Of a DNA stretch of 64,000 nucleotides, positions 32,847 through 41,748 are shown piece by piece (positions within the stretch are counted from its first letter, which is position 1; each line of letters opens with the position of its first letter). Source of the DNA: Streptomyces flavofungini (GTDB taxonomy: Bacteria > Actinomycetota > Actinomycetes > Streptomycetales > Streptomycetaceae); assembly GCF_014650815.1 (NCBI RefSeq), contig NZ_BMVR01000001.1, forward strand, positions 859,125 to 923,124, given 5' to 3'. A model generated the notes under the pieces. That model was given only the letters and a program-made list of their open reading frames with translations. It did not search any database and was not told the DNA's origin. A program made the position numbers and the translations under genes.

Positions 32847-33709
32847 ACGGACGGCCCCGGACCCGACTCGGGCCGATCACCCTGTACGCCACGGGCCCCA
32901 CGGGCAAGCCGCAGCTTCCACGGCATCACCACCGACTCCAGCTGCACCATCAGGTTCATCTTCGACTCACCGACCGTCCGATCCTCGAAGTGGATCGGCA
33001 CCTCCATCACGTCGAAGCCGTACCGCACCGCGCGGTACTTCATCTCGACCTGGAAGCTGTAGCCCGCGCTGTCGACGGACCCGAGGTCGACCGCGCGGAC
33101 CGCGTCGGCCCGCCACAGGTTGAAGCCGCCGGTGATGTCCCGGACGCGGGTGCCGAGGATCGTGCCCGCGTACGCGTTGGCCCAGCGGGACAGCAGCTTG
33201 CGGTGGGCGCCCCAGGCGTCGGAGAGCGTGCCGCCCTGGACGTACCGGCTGCCGACCACGACCCCCGCGTCCGTGGCGAGCGCGACGCCGAGCAGTTCGG
33301 CGGCCTTCTCCACGGGGTGGCTGCCGTCGGCGTCCATCTGCAGGACGTAGTGCGCGCCGTCCTCGACGGCCTTGGCCATCCCGGCCGCGTAGGCCCGGCC
33401 CAGGCCGTCCTTCGCGGTGCGGTGCAGCACGTGCATGCGGCGGCGGCCGTCCGTCTCCGCGTGTCGCCGCGCGCACTTCTCGGCGAGGTCGCCGGTGCCG
33501 TCGGGGCTGGAGTCGTCGACGACGAGCAGGCTGAGGCCCGGCAGCGGCAGGGCGAGCAGCGCGTCGGCCATGCCGGGCAGGTTGCCCGCCTCGTTGTACG
33601 TCGGCATCACGACGGTCAGCGGTGTGGCGGCCCACTCCTCGGGCAGCCGTCCGGCGCCGAGCACCCGGACCGCGCGCTCCGCCGCGTCCAACGGACTTGC
33701 TTCTGTCAT
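32843..33709 (-). CDS. polyprenol-phosphate mannosyl/glycosyltransferase (Ppm/DPM1-like GT2)
   Basis: The 288-aa GT2 enzyme has VVMPTYNEAGNLPG, VVDDSSPDGTGD, the metal-binding MDADGSHP, the acceptor-loop signature GLGRAYAAGM and the ITGGFNLWR segment. All are typical of dolichyl/polyprenyl-phosphate mannose synthases, including actinobacterial Ppm. It would transfer mannose (or a related sugar) from GDP-sugar to polyprenol phosphate at the membrane. It lacks the fused membrane domain of some homologues, which fits a separate GtrA partner encoded next in an ATGA overlap. The donor sugar cannot be proven. The product could feed protein O-glycosylation or surface glycans. Confidence 0.88.
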   Translation of the reverse strand: MTEASPLDAAERAVRVLGAGRLPEEWAATPLTVVMPTYNEAGNLPGMADALLALPLPGLSLLVVDDSSPDGTGDLAEKCARRHAETDGRRRMHVLHRTAKDGLGRAYAAGMAKAVEDGAHYVLQMDADGSHPVEKAAELLGVALATDAGVVVGSRYVQGGTLSDAWGAHRKLLSRWANAYAGTILGTRVRDITGGFNLWRADAVRAVDLGSVDSAGYSFQVEMKYRAVRYGFDVMEVPIHFEDRTVGESKMNLMVQLESVVMPWKLRLARGARGVQGDRPESGPGPSV

Positions 33710-33769
33710 CGGCTTACCCTGCTCCCTCCGGGATCCATCCGTCAGACAATCTCATCTACCGTAGCCCAA

Positions 33770-33788
33770 ATGCCGGAATTAACGGCAT
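33770..33788. promoter_or_regulatory. inverted repeat upstream of the ppm-like operon
   Basis: ATGCCG (33770-33775) and CGGCAT (33783-33788) are perfect arms around an A/T-rich 7-nt core, 60 nt from the ppm-like start in a locally A/T-rich promoter region. It may be an operator; no cognate regulator is visible. Confidence 0.35.
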
Positions 33789-33884
33789 ATGGCATCGCTC
33801 GTCACCCGTTCCGCAGACGGCGGGCGCCCACCGTCGCGCCCGAAAGCACCCCGAAGGCACCCCGAGCACCTAGAAAAACGCGAC

Positions 33885-33920
33885 GGGGGCGCCCCGCACC
33901 ACACGGTGCGGAGCGCCCCC
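33885..33920 (-). terminator. intrinsic terminator of the glutamate dehydrogenase gene
   Basis: A 16-bp stem with one mismatch (33885-33900 with 33905-33920), loop 4 nt, lies 13 nt after the gdhB-type stop. On the minus strand it is followed by CGTTTTT, so it has the form of a classic rho-independent terminator. Confidence 0.8.
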
Positions 33921-33933
33921 GGCAACGTACGAC

Positions 33934-36900
33934 CTACGAATGCGTGCGCAGCAGCGTCCGCATCGTCCGCATGGCCACCGACAGGTTCGCCAGGTCGAAG
34001 GCGTCGGAGCCCTGGATCTCCTCCAGGGTGGTCCGGGCCCGGCCCAGGATCGCCGCGTTCTTCTCCTCCCACGCCTTGAACCGCTGCTCGGGCGTGGCCG
34101 TGCCGTTGCCGACGGCCAGGACGTCGGCCGTCAGCGCGGAGTGGGCCGCGTACAGGTCCTCGCGGATGGAGGCGCGCGCCATGGACTGCCAGCGGTCGGC
34201 CCGCGGCAGTTCGATGATCCGGTCCATGAGCTGGGTGATCCGGAGCCGGTCGGCGAGGTCGTAGTAGACCTCGGCGACGGCCAGCGGGTCCTTGCCCATG
34301 CGGTCGGCGACAGCCACGATGTCGAGCGACGGGAAGGCCGAGGAGAACCCGGCGACCCGCTGCGCCAGCTCGTCGGGGACGCCCGCCCCGGCCAGCTCCT
34401 CGCGGATGTTCTCGTACCACTCCAGGTCGGAGCCGCGCATCAGCTTGGGCAGCTCGGTCCACACCTGGTCGACACCGGCCCGGAAGAACTCGACGGTCTC
34501 GGCGAGCTGCAGCGGCTGCGGCCGGTTGTTGAGCAGCCAGCGCGTGCCGCGCTCGACGAGGCGGCGGCAGTGCAGCCGCACCCGCGTCTGCACATCGGCG
34601 GCGACCTCGTTGTCGAGGGCCTCGACGGCGTCCCAGACCTCGCCGAGCCCGAAGATCTCGCGCGCGCAGAGCTGGGCGCGCACGATCTCCTCGAGCGAAG
34701 CGCCGGTCTCCTCGCGGAGGCGGTGCAGGAAGGTCGAGCCACCGCTGTTGACGGTGTCGTTGACCATGACGGTGGTGATGATCTCGCGGCGCAGCGCGTG
34801 CGCGTCGACCTGGTCGGCGAACTTCTCGCGCAGCGCCTTCGGGAAGTACGCGTGCAGCAGCCGCCGCAGGTAGTCGTCGTCGGGCAGCGTCGTGTGGATC
34901 AGCTCGTCCGCGGCGACGATCTTCGTGTACGCGAGGAGTACGGCGAGCTCGGGCTGCGAGAGGCCGCGGCCGGAGCTGAGCAGCTCCCGGATCTGCCGGT
35001 CGGCGGGCAGGAACTCCAGGCCCCGGTCGAGCTGGCCCTCCCGGCCCAGGCGCCGCATGAAGCGCTGGTGGGCGTGGAGCAGCGAGGGCGACTCGAAGAC
35101 GGAGTTGGCGAGCGCGGTGTTCTGCGCGTAGTTGTTGCGGAGCACCAACTGGCCGACCTCGTCGGTCATTTCGGCGAGCAGCTTGTTGCGCTGCTTGACC
35201 GTCATGTCCCCGGCCTGCACCACGGCGTTCAGCAGGATCTTGATGTTCACCTCGTGGTCGGAGGTGTCCACGCCCGCGCTGTTGTCGATGGCGTCGGTGT
35301 TGATGCGGCCACCGGCGCGCGCGAACTCGATCCGGCCGAGCTGGGTCAGGCCCAGGTTGCCGCCCTCGCCGACGACCTTCACGCGCAGGTCGGCGCCGTC
35401 GACGCGGATCGCGTCGTTGGCCTTGTCGCCGACGTCCGCGTGCGACTCGGTGGACGCCTTCACGTACGTGCCGATGCCGCCGTTCCACAGCAGGTCCACC
35501 GGCGCCTTGAGGATGGCCTGCATCAGCTCGGCCGGGGTCATCTTGGCGCCGCCGGTCTCGATGCCGAGGGCCTGGCGGATGTGCGCGTTGAGCTGGATCG
35601 CCTTGGCCGAGCGGGGGAAGATCCCGCCGCCCGCGGAGAGCAGCTCCTTGTTGTAGTCGGCCCAGCTGGAGCGGGGCAGTTCGAACAGGCGGCGGCGCTC
35701 GGCGTAGGAGGTGGCCGCGTCCGGGTTGGGGTCGATGAAGATGTGCCGGTGGTCGAAGGCGGCGACCAGGCGGATGTGCTCGGAGAGCAGCATGCCGTTG
35801 CCGAACACGTCACCGGACATGTCGCCGACGCCGACCGCGGTGAAGTCCTCGGTCTGGGTGTCGTGGCCCAGCTCGCGGAAGTGCCGCTTGACCGACTCCC
35901 AGGCGCCGCGGGCGGTGATGCCCATGCCCTTGTGGTCGTAGCCCGCGGAGCCGCCGGAGGCGAAGGCGTCCCCGAGCCAGAAGTTGTACGACTCGGCGAC
36001 CGCGTTGGCGATGTCGGAGAACGTCGCCGTGCCCTTGTCGGCCGCGACCACCAGGTAGGTGTCGTCCTCGTCGTGCCGGACCACGTCGGCCGGGGGCACG
36101 ACCTCGCCCGCGACCAGGTTGTCGGTGATGTCGAGCAGCGCCGAGATGAACGTCTTGTAGCAGGCGACGCCCTCCGCCAGCCACGCGTCGCGGTCCACGG
36201 ACGGGTCGGGGAGCTGCTTGGCGACGAAGCCGCCCTTCGCGCCGACCGGCACGATGACGGTGTTCTTCACCATCTGCGCCTTCACCAGGCCGAGGATCTC
36301 CGTACGGAAGTCCTCACGCCGGTCGGACCAGCGCAGACCGCCGCGCGCGACCTTGCCGAAGCGCAGGTGCACGCCCTCGACGCGCGGCGAGTACACCCAG
36401 ATCTCGTACGCGGGGCGCGGCTCGGGCAGGTCGGGGATGGCCTGCGGGTCCAGCTTCATGGAGACGTACGAGTGCGGCTTGCCGCCGCCCGCCTCCTGAC
36501 CCCTCTTGTCGCTTCCCTCGCTTGCGCTCTGGAAGAAGTTGGTGCGCAGCGTCGCCTTGATGACGGTGAGGAAGGAGCGCAGGATGCGGTCCTCGTCGAG
36601 CGACGCGACCTGGTCGAGCGCGCCGTCGAGCTCTTCGAGCAGGCCGTCGGTCAGCTCGGTGCCCGCGCGCTGGCGGTCCGGGGACATCCGGGCCTCGAAG
36701 AGCGAGACGAGCAGCCGGGTGGTGTGGACGTTGTTGAGGAGGGTGTCCTCCATGTAGTCCTGGCTGAACGTGGAGCCCGCCTGGCGCAGGTACTTGGCGT
36801 ACGCCCGCAGGACCATCGCCTGGCGCCAGTTCAGCCCGGCCCGCAGGACCAGGGAGTTGAAGCCGTCGACCTCGGCCTCGCCGGTCCAGGCGGCGGCGAA

Positions 36901-39003
36901 GGCCTCCTGGAAGCGGCCCCGGCCGTCGTCGCCCAGGTAGTCGCCGTTGCCGTTCTGCGCCTTCGGCATGCGCAGGCCGAAGTCGTAGATCCAGGCGCTG
37001 GTGCGGTCGGAGCAGCGCAGCTCGTACGGCCGCTCGTCGGTGACCTCGACGCCGAGACGCTGCAGCACGGGCAGCACGGCCGACAGCGAGATCTGGGCGC
37101 CGGAGCGGTAGATCTTGAAGCGGCGCTCGTCGGGCGCCGCGCCCACCGGCTCGTACAGGCTGAGCGCGAAGTCCTGCTGGCTCTGCTGGGAGAGCCGCTC
37201 CAGGTGGACGAGGTCGGCGACGGCGGCGCGCGGGGTGTGGTCGGCCTTGTAGCCCTCGGGGAAGGCGTTGGCGTACCGGCGCAGCAGTTCCGCGGCGCGC
37301 TCCTCGCCGAGCTCGGCGGTCAGTGCCTCGCCGAAGCCGTCGGCCCAGGAGCGGGCGGCCTCGACCAGACGCGCCTCGATGCGCTCGACGTCGGCGTCGG
37401 AGAGGTCGGGCACCTCGCCGCCCTTGGGCACGCGGACGACGAAGTGGATGCGGGAGAGGATCGACTCGGTGTTCCAGGCCGTGAAGTCGACGCTGGCGCC
37501 GTTCAGCTCTTCCTTGAGGATGTCGATGATCCGCAGCCGCACCCCGGTGGTGTAGCGGTCGCGGGGCAGGTAGACGAGCGCGGAGTAGTAACGGCCGTAC
37601 TCGTCCTTGCGCAGGTACAGGCGCAGGCGGCGGCGCTCCTGGAGGTACAGCACGGACGTGACGATGGCCCGCAGCTCGTCGGCCGGGGTCTGGAACAGCT
37701 CGTCGCGCGGGTACGTCTCCAGGATCTGCAGCAGGTCCCGGCCGTCGTGGCTGTTGGGCGTGAAGCCCGCGCCCTTGAGGACCTCCTCGACCTTGCGGCG
37801 GATGACCGGCACGCGGCGCACCGACTCGGTGTACGCGGCCGAGGAGAACAGGCCGAGGAAGCGGCGCTCGCCGACGACGTTGCCGTGCTCGTCGAACTTC
37901 TTCACGCCGACGTAGTCGAGGTAGCTGGGCCGGTGCACCGTGGAGCGGCTGTTGGCCTTCGTCAGGACCAGGAGCTTGTGCTCGCGGGCCTTGGCGCGGG
38001 CGTCGGCCGGCAGGCGGTTGAAGGACGGGCTGACCGGGTGGTGGTCGTCGTCCTCGCTGTGGTGCGGGTCGGCGCGCAGGATGCCGAGGCCGGTGCCGGG
38101 GACGGCGGCGAGGGAGTCCTCGTCCGTCAGGTCGTACTCGCGGTAGCCGAGGAACGTGAAGTGGTCGGCGGACAGCCAGCGCAGCAGCTCGCGGGCCTCC
38201 TCGACCTCCTGGTCGCGCACGTCGTCGGCGGTCGGCTCGGTCGGCAGCTCGTCGGCGATGCGCAGCGCGGCGTCCCGCATCTTGTCCCAGTCCTCGACCG
38301 TCTCGCGGACGTCGGACAGGATGCGCAGCAGATCGGCGGTGATCTGCTTCAGGTCGGCTCGGTCGGTCTCACGGTCGATCTCGACGTGGATCCAGGACTC
38401 GGTGACGGCGTCGTGCGGGCGCTCGGCGCCGACGTTCTGGCCCTCGGGGAGTACTTCGAGGAGCTTGCCGGTGAGGTCGCGGCGGACCACCACCTGCGGG
38501 TGGATGACGACGTGGATGCCGCGTCCCTGCCGGGACAGCTCGTTGGTGACGGAGTCCACCAGGAACGGCATGTCGTCGGTCACGACCTCGACGACGGAGT
38601 GGCTGCAGGTCCAGCCGTTCTCCTCGACGGTCGGGGTGTGCACCCGGACGTTGGCGGTGCCCTGGGGGCGGGTCTCGGCCAGTCGGTAATGGGAGTAGGC
38701 GGCGCCGAAGACGTCGACCGGGTCGCGGTCGCTCAGGTCCTCGGGAGCGGTGTGCAGGTAGTAGCGCTGGAGGAACGCGAGCACCTTCGAGGGGTCCGCC
38801 GGGTCGGCCTGGTCCGCCGCGGCGGCCTTGCCGGTCTTGCCGCCCTTGCGGGCGCCCGGGGCGGACCCGCCGGTGTCGGGGCTCCCGCCCGTGGACCCGG
38901 TCGGTGCTCCCGTTGGCAGGCGCCCCCCGACCGGGCTGTTCTCAGCTACCCGGGCGGCCCGCGCGAGCAGCTCGGCCTTGGCTTCGTCCAGCTTGGTCTG
39001 CAT
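33934..39003 (-). CDS. gdhB: NAD-specific glutamate dehydrogenase, large (180-kDa) type
   Basis: This 1689-aa enzyme matches the length of the large NAD-GDH class first described in Streptomyces clavuligerus. It oxidises glutamate to 2-oxoglutarate and ammonia, a catabolic entry for amino-acid carbon. N-terminal regulatory ACT-like regions precede the catalytic core with the lysine motif PVGAKGGFVAKQLP near residue 922 and the nucleotide-binding region GGIGTYVKAS / VVGEGGNLGLTQ. ATG 39003 follows AGAGG; an in-frame start 19 residues earlier is less likely. A short stretch near 36495-36535 uses atypical codons and probably encodes a lineage-specific surface loop. It is monocistronic, with its own terminator. 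Confidence 0.96.
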   Translation of the reverse strand: MQTKLDEAKAELLARAARVAENSPVGGRLPTGAPTGSTGGSPDTGGSAPGARKGGKTGKAAAADQADPADPSKVLAFLQRYYLHTAPEDLSDRDPVDVFGAAYSHYRLAETRPQGTANVRVHTPTVEENGWTCSHSVVEVVTDDMPFLVDSVTNELSRQGRGIHVVIHPQVVVRRDLTGKLLEVLPEGQNVGAERPHDAVTESWIHVEIDRETDRADLKQITADLLRILSDVRETVEDWDKMRDAALRIADELPTEPTADDVRDQEVEEARELLRWLSADHFTFLGYREYDLTDEDSLAAVPGTGLGILRADPHHSEDDDHHPVSPSFNRLPADARAKAREHKLLVLTKANSRSTVHRPSYLDYVGVKKFDEHGNVVGERRFLGLFSSAAYTESVRRVPVIRRKVEEVLKGAGFTPNSHDGRDLLQILETYPRDELFQTPADELRAIVTSVLYLQERRRLRLYLRKDEYGRYYSALVYLPRDRYTTGVRLRIIDILKEELNGASVDFTAWNTESILSRIHFVVRVPKGGEVPDLSDADVERIEARLVEAARSWADGFGEALTAELGEERAAELLRRYANAFPEGYKADHTPRAAVADLVHLERLSQQSQQDFALSLYEPVGAAPDERRFKIYRSGAQISLSAVLPVLQRLGVEVTDERPYELRCSDRTSAWIYDFGLRMPKAQNGNGDYLGDDGRGRFQEAFAAAWTGEAEVDGFNSLVLRAGLNWRQAMVLRAYAKYLRQAGSTFSQDYMEDTLLNNVHTTRLLVSLFEARMSPDRQRAGTELTDGLLEELDGALDQVASLDEDRILRSFLTVIKATLRTNFFQSASEGSDKRGQEAGGGKPHSYVSMKLDPQAIPDLPEPRPAYEIWVYSPRVEGVHLRFGKVARGGLRWSDRREDFRTEILGLVKAQMVKNTVIVPVGAKGGFVAKQLPDPSVDRDAWLAEGVACYKTFISALLDITDNLVAGEVVPPADVVRHDEDDTYLVVAADKGTATFSDIANAVAESYNFWLGDAFASGGSAGYDHKGMGITARGAWESVKRHFRELGHDTQTEDFTAVGVGDMSGDVFGNGMLLSEHIRLVAAFDHRHIFIDPNPDAATSYAERRRLFELPRSSWADYNKELLSAGGGIFPRSAKAIQLNAHIRQALGIETGGAKMTPAELMQAILKAPVDLLWNGGIGTYVKASTESHADVGDKANDAIRVDGADLRVKVVGEGGNLGLTQLGRIEFARAGGRINTDAIDNSAGVDTSDHEVNIKILLNAVVQAGDMTVKQRNKLLAEMTDEVGQLVLRNNYAQNTALANSVFESPSLLHAHQRFMRRLGREGQLDRGLEFLPADRQIRELLSSGRGLSQPELAVLLAYTKIVAADELIHTTLPDDDYLRRLLHAYFPKALREKFADQVDAHALRREIITTVMVNDTVNSGGSTFLHRLREETGASLEEIVRAQLCAREIFGLGEVWDAVEALDNEVAADVQTRVRLHCRRLVERGTRWLLNNRPQPLQLAETVEFFRAGVDQVWTELPKLMRGSDLEWYENIREELAGAGVPDELAQRVAGFSSAFPSLDIVAVADRMGKDPLAVAEVYYDLADRLRITQLMDRIIELPRADRWQSMARASIREDLYAAHSALTADVLAVGNGTATPEQRFKAWEEKNAAILGRARTTLEEIQGSDAFDLANLSVAMRTMRTLLRTHS

Positions 39004-39476
39004 TGTCCTCTGACTCCTGTCGCGCGCCGTTGCGTGACGTAGAAGGAAGTGATGTGACATGACGCCGCGACACGGGGTCTCCGGTCGAGGTCGACGTTAT
39101 GCCGCGATGAGCGCTGAGCGAGCGGAAATCCGCCATTTCTGGCGAAGTCATTGGCCGGCCCAGGTGTCTGCGATGTCCGCGACGTCCGCTCTGGGAAGAG
39201 TCGTCAGCGAGGCGCCCGGCACGGTTCGTGTACACCGTGGTCTCCGGGCGCGGGGCGGAGGCGCCGTCGCCTCCGCGGGATATCGCGCTGATCACGGGAC
39301 AAGGCTATCGCCCCGCACCCGGAAGTCGTCATGAGCCGTATGTGTACAAAACCAGGGGGTCAACTTTGACAGTCTGCACAGTCGCATCTCGCGCATCGTG
39401 TGCCGAACCGGCCACGGGGGCGGGGCGGACGCGTGGTGGACGTGCGGCAGGCGGGCGGGGACGGGCGGTCGGACAC

Positions 39477-39542
39477 GGTCGGCACCCGCCGGGCAAGGGG
39501 TCGGCACGCGCCGGGCACGCGGTCGGCACGCGCCGGGCGCGC
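39477..39542. repeat. 22-bp tandem repeat, 3 units
   Basis: Three adjoining 22-bp units (39477, 39499, 39521) start with GGTCGGCACSCGCCGGGC. Units 2 and 3 differ at two positions, and unit 1 is slightly more diverged. They lie in non-coding DNA upstream of the DJ-1 gene. Confidence 0.8.
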
Positions 39543-39621
39543 TGCGGGCCGGTCGGGGGCGCGCCCGCGCCAATCCGGGCGCCCTCTTGGCAAACGCGGC
39601 GAAGCGATGCACGTTGAGCGT

Positions 39622-39658
39622 GACGGACCACACAGCGAGCCCGACGGACCATACAGCG
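39622..39658. repeat. 16-bp direct repeat near the DJ-1 gene
   Basis: GACGGACCACACAGCG (39622-39637) and GACGGACCATACAGCG (39643-39658) differ by one base and are spaced 21 bp start to start, two helical turns. They lie about 50-80 nt before the ATG, where an activator site would be expected. Confidence 0.55.
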
Positions 39659-39704
39659 CGCGACCTGACCCTGGCGACACCAGCGACCCCGGGAGCGAAC
39701 AGCG

Positions 39705-40271
39705 ATGGCAGCCAAGATCCTCATAGTCACCGGTGACGCGGCTGAGTCACTGGAGGTCCTCTACCCCTACCAGCGGCTGCGCGAGGAGGGCTACGACGTC
39801 CACATCGCGGCCCCCGCCCGCAAGAAGCTCCAGTTCGTGGTGCACGACTTCGAGCCGGGCTTCGACACGTACACGGAGAAGCCGGGCTACACCTGGCCCG
39901 CCGACCTGGCCTTCGCCGAGGTCGACCCCGGTCAGTACGTCGCCCTGGTCATCCCCGGCGGCCGCGCCCCCGAGTACCTCCGCGGCGACCCCGAGCTGCG
40001 CAAGATCCTCAAGTCCTTCTTCGACGCGGACAAGCCCGTCGCCCAGATCTGCCACGGCCCTCTCCTCACCGCGGCCGTGGGCGCCCTGGCGGGCCGCCGC
40101 GTCACGGCCTACCCGGCCCTGGAAATCGACATGCAGACGGCCGGCGCGACATACCAGGACGCGGAGGCGGTGGTGGACGGCACGCTGGTCTCATCGAGGG
40201 CTTGGCCGGACCACTCACGCTGGATGCGAGAGTTCCTCACGGTGCTGAGGGCCAAGGCTCCGGTGACCTAG
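39705..40271 (+). CDS. DJ-1/PfpI family protein
   Basis: The 188-aa protein has the class I glutamine amidotransferase-like fold. The nucleophile-elbow cysteine is C116 in AQICHGP, and the conserved PGGRAPEYLR loop (84-93) is present. The family includes PfpI-type proteases, glyoxalase III/deglycases and chaperones; the catalytic histidine after the cysteine (CHG) suits the PfpI/YhbO group. The ATG follows GGGAG. It stands alone and is divergent from gdhB, with repeats in its upstream region. It probably protects against reactive carbonyls or other stress; the exact reaction is unproven. Confidence 0.85.
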   Translation: MAAKILIVTGDAAESLEVLYPYQRLREEGYDVHIAAPARKKLQFVVHDFEPGFDTYTEKPGYTWPADLAFAEVDPGQYVALVIPGGRAPEYLRGDPELRKILKSFFDADKPVAQICHGPLLTAAVGALAGRRVTAYPALEIDMQTAGATYQDAEAVVDGTLVSSRAWPDHSRWMREFLTVLRAKAPVT

Positions 40272-40333
40272 CCACCCCTCCCCTCCGGCCGCCCCGCCCG
40301 CCGGTCTCCGCTGCGGGCAGCCGGGGGCGCCGT

Positions 40334-40377
40334 GCCTGCCGGTCCCCCCGGCGGGCAGCTGGGCCGCCAGGGGCGGC
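40334..40377. terminator. paired hairpins between convergent genes
   Basis: A 9-bp stem with one wobble pair (40334-40342 with 40348-40356) is followed by a 6-bp stem (40363-40368 with 40372-40377). They lie between the DJ-1 gene and the HAD hydrolase gene, which converge. Confidence 0.4.
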
Positions 40378-40459
40378 ACGGGTGGGCACAGCCCGGGTCC
40401 GGCGCCAGCTGTCACGACCGCGGCTCCCCGGCCGACCCAGGGCGCCGAGCCGCCCACCC

Positions 40460-41128
40460 TCAGGCGACCAGCCGCTCCGCGGTCTCCACCGCCTCATCAA
40501 GGCTGTCGACAACGGGCACCCCAGCCACCTCAAGGCTGGCCCGACTGTGCGACCCCCCGGTGTACAGCACGGCCCGCGCCCCCACATGCAGCGCGGCAAC
40601 GGCGTCGTCCACGGCGTCCCCGATCACGACGACCCGCCCGGCCTCGACCTCCCCCAACTCCCCCAGATGCCGAACCATCCGCTCGGCCTTCCCGGCATGG
40701 GAGGAATCCGTACGCCCATCGATCCGCACGAACCGCTCAGCGATCCCGTGCCGCCGCACCAACGGCACCAAGTGCTCATGCGGAGCAAGCGACAACAACG
40801 ACTGCGTACGCCCAGAGGCCTGCCGCGAGGCGAGCAACTCGGCTGCCCCCTCGGCCAGCCCGCAGGCGTCCACCCGGGCCCCGTAGTGCTTGTGGAACAC
40901 CGCGTCCATCACAAGCCACTCGTCCTCGCTGGGCAGCCGCCCCATGAGCCGCTTGTAGAACAGCGGCACCGGCACGCAGTACAGCTCCCGATACCGCTCC
41001 AGCGTGATCGGCTCGAGCCCGATCTCCAGGAACGACGCGTTCGTCGCGCCGATCACGGCATCGATGTCGTACAGAAGGGTCCCGTTCCAGTCCCAAACGA
41101 TGTGCGCCCCGCGCTGTAGCTTCCCCAT
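40460..41128 (-). CDS. HAD-superfamily hydrolase
   Basis: The 222-aa protein has HAD motif I as WDWNGTLL, with nucleophile D13 but Asn15 where most phosphatases keep a second aspartate. A helical cap follows, then motif II, and motif IV VVVIGDAVDDAVAA. The fold and layout resemble phosphoglycolate phosphatase/phosphonatase-like enzymes. The D-W-N-G-T form is shared by a recognisable subset of actinobacterial HAD proteins. ATG 41128 is preferred over one eight codons upstream because homologues begin close to the first strand. It is on the same strand as, and 104 nt after, the DUF6912 gene. The substrate is unknown. Confidence 0.85.
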   Translation of the reverse strand: MGKLQRGAHIVWDWNGTLLYDIDAVIGATNASFLEIGLEPITLERYRELYCVPVPLFYKRLMGRLPSEDEWLVMDAVFHKHYGARVDACGLAEGAAELLASRQASGRTQSLLSLAPHEHLVPLVRRHGIAERFVRIDGRTDSSHAGKAERMVRHLGELGEVEAGRVVVIGDAVDDAVAALHVGARAVLYTGGSHSRASLEVAGVPVVDSLDEAVETAERLVA

Positions 41129-41232
41129 GCCAAAAACCGTACCCGCCCCCACCGACAGCCCGACCGGCCCGAGCCCCGCCCGGGGCGCGACACCTGGGCG
41201 CGGCGCCGTCCACGCGGGCCGCCCACCTCGGG

Positions 41233-41748
41233 CTACGCCTCCGGCCGCACCAGATTCGGGATCTCCTGCGTGGCGAACCAGAGCAGCTCATGGTCCTCGG
41301 CCCCGTCGACGACGAACTGCGCGTCATCGTCCCCCTGGTCCGCGGCGCCCAACGCGTCCGCAGCGGCGACGACGTCGGCCTCGGCGTCCCCGCCGTCCAC
41401 ATGCACCGCGGCCGCCTTGGCCAACGGCAGCGCGGCCGTGATCCGCACCTCGCCGAGCGCACCCCGGTCGAGCCCGCGGTCGGGGTCGACGACCGCCGCG
41501 CCGTCCGGCACGTCCGCCGCGAGGACGACCCGCCGCCGCGCGGTCCCCGGCTCCCCGGCGAGCAGCCGCAGGGAGTGCAGCGCCGCCCGGTTCAGGGCCG
41601 CGTACTCCAGCTCCTCAAGGTCGTCCGAGACGTACCACTCGCGCAGCGCGGGCGTCACGGCGTACGCGGTCAGCGGCCCGGGACCCAGCTCACCGGCCTC
41701 GTGCGCCTGCGCGAGACGGGGCAGTGTCAGGGGAACGTACACGCGCAT
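41233..41748 (-). CDS. DUF6912 family protein
   Basis: This 171-aa actinobacterial protein begins MRVYVPLTLPRLAQAHEAG and contains ALREWYVSDDLEELEYAALN and a C-terminal LLWFATQEIPNLV, which I recognise as the hallmark of the DUF6912 family. No biochemical function is known. It often lies near the secA region in Streptomyces, as here. It is divergent from the Rv3235-family gene and upstream of the HAD hydrolase gene on the same strand, with which it may be cotranscribed. Confidence 0.75.
   Translation of the reverse strand: MRVYVPLTLPRLAQAHEAGELGPGPLTAYAVTPALREWYVSDDLEELEYAALNRAALHSLRLLAGEPGTARRRVVLAADVPDGAAVVDPDRGLDRGALGEVRITAALPLAKAAAVHVDGGDAEADVVAAADALGAADQGDDDAQFVVDGAEDHELLWFATQEIPNLVRPEA

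Larger units (their letters stand above)
39004..39704. other. 701-bp divergent intergenic region (gdhB / DJ-1 gene)
   Basis: This region should contain both divergent promoters. At about 39361-39372, GTCAA-CT-TTGAC forms a small inverted repeat in which each arm gives a TTGAC(A/C) -35-like hexamer on one strand; matching -10 boxes are poor. Two direct-repeat blocks lie nearer the DJ-1 gene and are listed separately. I see no convincing gene. Confidence 0.5.

Noticed and set aside
33940..39042. 1700-codon open frame on the plus strand
   Set aside because: It is the antisense shadow of the glutamate dehydrogenase gene. High third-position GC keeps the opposite frame free of stops; the protein is Val/Ala/Gly/Arg-rich with no motifs.
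39228..39617. 129-codon frame in the gdhB/DJ-1 gap
   Set aside because: Covers tandem repeats; all six frames here are similarly open and low in complexity, and there is no ribosome binding site.
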